From Polytrichum commune (Eukaryota; Streptophyta; Polytrichopsida; Polytrichales; Polytrichaceae): DNA of 64,000 nt. Positions 61,001 through 64,000 of the stretch are shown here, piece by piece. The stretch spans positions 25,504,527-25,568,526 of the forward strand of contig OX485808.1 in NCBI GenBank assembly GCA_950295325.1, read 5' to 3'. The number at the start of each line of letters is the position of its first letter. The first letter of the stretch is position 1. Position numbers and translations under genes: made by a program. The notes below the pieces were generated by a model, which ran no database searches, was not told the origin of the DNA, and saw only the letters and a program-made list of their open reading frames with translations.

Positions 61001-64000
61001 CATGCCTAACCGAGTTTGACCCTCAACAATCCAATGTGGAATGTTCTCTGTTCAAACGTCCACACTATTTCCAAGAATGCACCAAAAGCTTACAGAACAG
61101 GGAAGGTGTTGTATGCAAAGCAATCAACTCCTGACCAAAAGTCATAGTGAGTTAGAGCATAACTCTATTGACCTGATGTCATTTTTCAATGATTTGCACT
61201 TTAATTAAGTTAGCCCTTAAGTTGGCAGGGGTGTCTTTATTTGGGATACCTACATGACGAATTGTATGAACCCCCAACAAGCATTGAAATAATATTTTAT
61301 TTTGTCTATGATATCGAATCTATATTTAGCACACGCATAAAAAAGAAGTGAAAATGAATTTACATGTGACAATTGTAATTAGGTACATGTGGTATGTATT
61401 TTGAGTCTGAGTCATTTGTACAAGTTCAATCCTTCAAATAATTTAGTTCTACATATTTACATGCTCTGCTCAGAAGAATGCATATGGTAAGTGTGCTAAT
61501 TTTCAGGTAGGGCCACTTTTAACAATTTCAGTTTAAAATATAATGTAATCTTAAATCCCTCCAGAATGGGCCTCTCGGGCCTTTAAGGGTTATTCCAGGT
61601 TTCACCAACTTGGCTTGAGTACATCATTTCATACCCCTCTTTTTTGTATTGCACCCCACTTGGTTTTACTGAAGCTGTAAATTTGATTGCTTTGGCTCCT
61701 TCAGCTTCTCCATACATTTGAAAACCTGCAAGACGATGAGCTTGTGAAACTGTACGCCGCAAAGGCTCTAACTGTGAGCAGTAGTAGCCCTCCTCTCGAA
61801 CGTCGAAGCTCTACATCGACAATTCCTCCCACAAAACCCGTTACTCGAACAACATCAAGTGCACGCTCAAATTTCAACAGTGGACTGAACTCGCTGCAGA
61901 AACGAGCATTTTCGTGGACACAACGAGACTCAGGACACAAAGTTATAAATCAAGATACGAGCAGCCGAAAGCGAAAACTTGTGGGAAACTTGCCACCTTC
62001 TCAAAAAGCAGCATGGGAAGCCTTGGCTGGAGTACCAGAAGATCGGCCGCCCAATACTGGAATTGCTTCTCTCGAGGGCTATGAGCGCCCAGCTCCAATG
62101 GCAATGACTGAGGAATGGGTGTTGACAGGAGACCCTGTAAAAGATGAGGCAGTTCGATCTTCACATCGCTATGAAAGTGCACCGAGCAGCATCTTATTCA
62201 AGGTATGAATGAATGATTTGCACATTTTTTAATCTATTGAACATTTTTTATTTCACAAATGTTATTGTTCAACTTAATGGGACTTTTTATTGGGAGTTGG
62301 TGTTTGATGATTATCCGTTGGTTGTTTTGCACACAACCTTAATAATTCCTTTCTACTTGTGGTGCGTGCTTGGTGGTAGTGGTTGAATTTGAAGAAAGAG
62401 CAACTTAGTGTGGTTCATTTGGGGGCCAGACTCTTATTTTAATGCATTTCCATATTTTATGCACTTTGGTACTCTTGCTTTAACTTCATCAACAACTGTG
62501 GGGCTAAAGATATTTTTGTATTGCTTATGTAGGCTCTCCTTGAATTATGCTCTTCAAAGGAAGTGGCAGTTCAGGCGGCAGTGGAGCTTTGCATAGTCCA
62601 AATCAAGCGGTACCTATCTTCTGAGCAGCTTCCCACTGCTGCCTTCAATGAATCAGCAGAACGAGGGTTCCATGCAGCAGAAACTTTTGTGCAGGTACAA
62701 ATATTGGTTCTCAATTAAACTTATGGTATAAGAGCGATTTTCACCTTGGGGGGGGGGGGGGGGGGGGGCTGATTCTGTTTTTATGGGAAAAAGGAAAGAC
62801 GAAGAATTTCATTTTTGATCAGTCTTGCAGGACATTGGATTGAAGGACTGTGAGTGTGTCTTGTTGTAGCAGCCTTGCAGCCTAAGGAATGCTCCATACT
62901 AAGGAATACTCAAGGTTATTTACTTTGATTAACTGGTTCAATAAGGGTGGGTTTAAACTAGGGTCCTGGTCCAAGGAACTTGAAGTCCAAAACACAGCTT
63001 AATGGACCTTTTGACTCAAGATTGGACCCAAGCTTGAAGGTTGGTTTCTCAAACAATGAGGAGTATATTCTCAAATAGGGAGTGCCGAGATTTTGTGGGA
63101 AATTGGTGCCACATTAGCGCCACTTCAATTTTTCATACTTTGGACTCATCCTAATATAAACTTCTTGGATCCAAATTTTTGCTCTCAAACAATAGGAACA
63201 TTTGATGTTTGAGTTTCTTTAGTTTTTGACCCTAGTGTACATGTACCCTGAAATTGTAGCACAATTGATCTTAGTTTTATAAATGGAGGAAATTTGTTGA
63301 TTGTTCTGTTAATGAGATGCACAGGCACTGCAATATGCTAGAGACGAATTGCGTAAGCTTGTTGGGAAGTCAGAAAAACTTCCAAACAGCCCCAAAACTG
63401 GAGAAGTTGCGGCAACGACCTCAACAGCAACTTTGGAGACAACCACTGCTCCTCCAGATACAGATGCTTCGGATAAAAAGAAACTCGTCAACCTCTCCGA
63501 CACTCTTGAACAAGCGGAAATCTGGCTGAATCGGGTAGAACTTTTGCAGAGCCTGTTTGGGAATTACGTCCCCGCGTCCCTCGATGATTTAGTCACCGAT
63601 GATGCTGCCAAGCGGCTACGAGACCGTTTGATTGAAGAGGAGCGCTTCAATATGGCTATTCACACCTGCCATAAATGCAAGGTAACACACAACAATGGAC
63701 CACAACTTTTGTATTTGATTGTTCTCATTTTTTGACTTGTTTGCATATCAGTCAGTCATTTCTAAGCTGTGGGTTGTGGGTCACCAGATTGATCCAATTT
63801 TGGTGTGGGAGGCATGGGGTCATGCTCTTCTGCGCATTGAGCATTATGCTCAGGCACGGCAGAAGTTCAAGTAAGTGTTGTGCAGTTGCACCATATTCTT
63901 GGAGAAGTGTTTCAACAGGTCTATTTGATCCTGTATTACCCCTAAGCATCCAAGATGCCCCCTCATTCTTGAAGTGAACTTTTTAAATTGGTTGAATACC
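43027..64000 (+). CDS. ZFYVE26: ZFYVE26/spastizin (SPG15)-like protein, 5' 28 exons, runs off the window
   Basis: Very large alpha-solenoid protein, the plant homologue of ZFYVE26/spastizin (Arabidopsis At2g25730 type). In animals the protein works with spatacsin and AP-5 on late endosomes and lysosomes; the plant role is inferred. Twenty-eight exons keep one frame: 2,120 codons plus two bases by 63870, and the gene continues to the right. The ATG at 43027 (alternative 43030) is chosen because family proteins begin with a short acidic leader and then ANHLFLSQFELFRA. Diagnostic segments in order are FPRLQPLVAVMGWDLLAG (exon 6), IIISLLHMDDI (10), FILYIATVGDIVDG (16), ISACVPPVYPPRGGKGWACI (18), FDWENEAPYAEAVQR (19), LSDRWLRDGAPDQLLQLLIE (20), LPLPWQQRCSALHEHP (24) and a TPR-like WEAWGHALLRIEHYAQA (28). 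Exon 3-4 junctions are less certain because that part diverges. No lesion was seen. Introns are rich in MITEs. Confidence 0.93.
43520..44155. repeat. 70-bp minisatellite in ZFYVE26-like intron 1
   Basis: About nine units, period 66-72 bp, with starts near 43535, 43601, 43671, 43741, 43811, 43883, 43952, 44022 and 44092. Consensus landmarks are ATTCAATCTTTGAGTNATTG, AGGACTGTCTTCATCCTCTG, CAAATTCCACTCTCATATGG and CCTGTAGGAC. It starts about 50 bp after the exon 1 donor. Confidence 0.92.
45070..45415 (+). mobile_element. Hairpin MITE (ZIM family), copy 1, intron 1
   Basis: About 345 bp whose two halves are inverted copies. The outer ends resemble GACTCAATGGGACTTG...CCAACTCC. The inner part reads GGTGCATGCTTGGAGGTAGT and, inverted, TGCCTCCAAGCATGCACC. 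The centre is TTTTAGCACCTCTTGGCATG. ZIM is only a working label used here. Confidence 0.85.
47019..47363 (+). mobile_element. Hairpin MITE (ZIM family), copy 2, intron 4
   Basis: 345 bp with ends GAGTTATTCTTTAACTTGAT and, inverted, GTTGAGTTAGAGGGTAACTC. The centre AGTACCTCTTGGCATGCCAA has the same orientation as copy 1. Confidence 0.85.
49565..49790 (+). repeat. Intronic repeat R2, intron 9
   Basis: Aligns with 61225-61440: GGGGTGTNTTTA, GGGATA, ATTTGTATGAAC, AGAAGTGAAA/GGAAGTGAAA, ATGTGACAATNGT, GTGGTATGTATT, GAGTC and GTCATTT. Confidence 0.7.
50687..51059 (-). mobile_element. Hairpin MITE (ZIM family), copy 3, intron 10
   Basis: About 373 bp. The central part has been replaced or invaded by a T-run followed by a 20-plus A-run (about 50830-50863). 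Outer and inner arms match the family (TTAGGAGTTGGTTTGTTTGC, GGATGCTTGG, CCTCCGAGCATGCACCACAA). Orientation is inverted relative to copies 1 and 2. Confidence 0.8.
51831..52159. mobile_element. MITE with 27-bp perfect TIRs, intron 12
   Basis: The element begins TACACTAAATAGTCCTATTA and ends with the exact reverse complement of its first 27 bases. The interior holds further copies of TTAGTGTGGCCCACATTA in both orientations. The termini read CACTA...TAGTG flanked by TA on both sides, so either a TA-inserting family or a CACTA-like element is possible. Confidence 0.85.
52400..52765 (+). repeat. ~199-bp tandem duplication in intron 13
   Basis: Two direct units: ATCCTGATCTTGTA at 52406 and 52603, TCAATACCAAGGAAAGA at 52434 and 52633, GAAAGTGATGACAA at 52549 and 52748. 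The downstream unit ends about 35 bp before the exon 14 acceptor. Confidence 0.85.
55505..55880 (+). repeat. ~177-bp duplication of an intron 3' end (intron 18)
   Basis: The last ~175 bp of the intron together with the first 17 bp of exon 19 have a direct copy just upstream. TTTGTCTTTCACAG then ATACCTCACCTTGAACC (55671-55701) corresponds to TTTGTCTTTTGCAG then ATATCCCACGTTAAACC (55848-55878). This creates a second acceptor at 55684. Confidence 0.85.
57425..57780 (-). mobile_element. Hairpin MITE (ZIM family), copy 4, intron 20
   Basis: One of the better-preserved copies: TAACTCAACGGGACTTTTGG at one end, CACCATTGAGTTGAAGGAGA at the other, centre GGCATGCCAAGAGGTGCTAA. Inverted relative to copy 1. 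Confidence 0.85.
58635..58995 (+). mobile_element. Hairpin MITE (ZIM family), copy 5, intron 22
   Basis: About 360 bp, GAGTTATCTTTTAATGTAAT to AGACATGCTGAGTTAGAGAA. The centre is TTTTAGCACCTCTTGGCATG, as in copy 1. Confidence 0.85.
59508..59670. mobile_element. Hairpin MITE (ZIM family), copy 6, internally deleted, intron 23
   Basis: Only the outer ~80 bp of each arm remain (GTTGGGAGTTGGTTGTTTTG and TGCAAAACAACCAATGG). The interior is missing, giving a compact 163-bp hairpin. Confidence 0.8.
60808..61165 (+). mobile_element. Hairpin MITE (ZIM family), copy 7, intron 24
   Basis: 358 bp. The outer ends GAGTTGTCTTTTAACTCAAT and, inverted, GTGAGTTAGAGCATAACTC define the best estimate of the family termini (GAGTTRT...RYAACTC). 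The centre is AGAGCACCTCTTGGCATGCC. Confidence 0.87.
61225..61530 (+). repeat. Intronic repeat R2, intron 24
   Basis: Second copy of the intron 9 repeat. It ends with AGGTAGGGCCACTTTTAACA. A similar AGATAGGGCCACTTTTGACA lies at about 53348 in intron 14, suggesting a third, partial copy there. Confidence 0.65.
62261..62445 (+). mobile_element. Hairpin MITE (ZIM family), copy 8, truncated, intron 25
   Basis: Only the left half survives: GTTCAACTTAATGGGACTTT, CTTGTGGTGCGTGCTTGG, GAAAGAGCAACTTAG, GGGGGCCAGACTC. It ends about 90 bp before the exon 26 acceptor. Confidence 0.8.
62748..62768 (+). repeat. G21 homopolymer near the 5' end of intron 26
   Basis: Twenty-one consecutive G, 53 bp after the exon 26 donor. 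Sequencing or assembly length error is likely at such tracts. Confidence 0.9.
62945..63245 (+). repeat. Dispersed repeat R3 copy in intron 26
   Basis: Counterpart of 17893-18212: AGGGTGGGTTTAAACTAGGG, GACTCAAGATTGGACCCAAG, CTTGGATCCAAATTTTTGCT, TTTGACCCTAGTGTACAT. Confidence 0.75.

Larger units (their letters stand above)
58243..63870 (+). other. ZFYVE26: ZFYVE26-like gene: exons 21-28
   Basis: Exon coordinates: 58243-58333, 58514-58591, 59194-59484, 60553-60750, 61705-62202, 62533-62694, 63325-63681, 63788-63870. Phases after exons 21-28 are 0,0,0,0,0,0,0,2. Exon 22 is only 78 bp but is needed to join LHAE to VEALCQTDPEGLALRL. Exon 25 contains a Ser/Thr-rich linker before EEWVLTGDPVKDEAVR. 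The final donor is AA then GTAAGT at 63871. Confidence 0.9.

Overview
This is a stretch of nuclear DNA from a land plant. The genes have many GT-AG introns. The best-supported gene is the plant homologue of ZFYVE26/spastizin, and two others are plant-type GDSL esterases with introns. There are Ty1-copia, CACTA, SINE and MITE remnants, and interstitial repeats of the plant telomere type (TTTAGGG). The AT-rich, repeat-laden intergenic DNA and the unusual GDSL block III suggest a non-model, perhaps seed-free lineage, but I cannot name the species and that part is inference.

Layout. 1-494: the 3' end of a Ty1-copia element (RNase H tail plus a short LTR). 1436-4761 (minus): a complete five-exon GDSL esterase/lipase gene, with a promoter around 5057-5290. 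5671-12840: mobile-element debris, including a DNA element with subterminal repeats, an inverted-repeat pair, a tandem repeat and a textbook non-autonomous CACTA element (3-bp target duplication, carrying a SINE and a minisatellite). 12841-23900: gene-free, with dispersed repeats and a small palindromic MITE in two copies. 24253-29171 (plus): a second GDSL gene, head-to-head with the first, with the same five exons, the same intron phases and a shared palindromic promoter block. A broken copy of its 3' end follows at about 29535. 30170-32830: two inverted fragments of an amidase-signature gene around a segment with telomere-like repeats. 33000-42000: gene-free repeats and a tRNA-derived SINE. 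42190-64000 (plus): the 5' three quarters of a very large gene, the plant homologue of ZFYVE26/spastizin (SPG15). I assign 28 exons (2,120 codons plus two bases) and the gene runs off the right edge.

How the genes work together. The two GDSL proteins are probably secreted serine hydrolases that arose by duplication. Both replace the usual block III Asn by Gln. The ZFYVE26-like protein belongs to the spatacsin/spastizin/AP-5 machinery of late endosomes and lysosomes in animals; its plant role is inferred. There is no sign of a functional operon-like link between these loci.

Most notable signals: eight copies of one hairpin MITE family, all inside introns of the ZFYVE26-like gene and none seen elsewhere in the window; a GC-AG intron in that gene with a duplicated decoy acceptor 177 bp upstream; a palindromic promoter element shared by the two GDSL paralogues; and the Asn-to-Gln change in their oxyanion-hole block.
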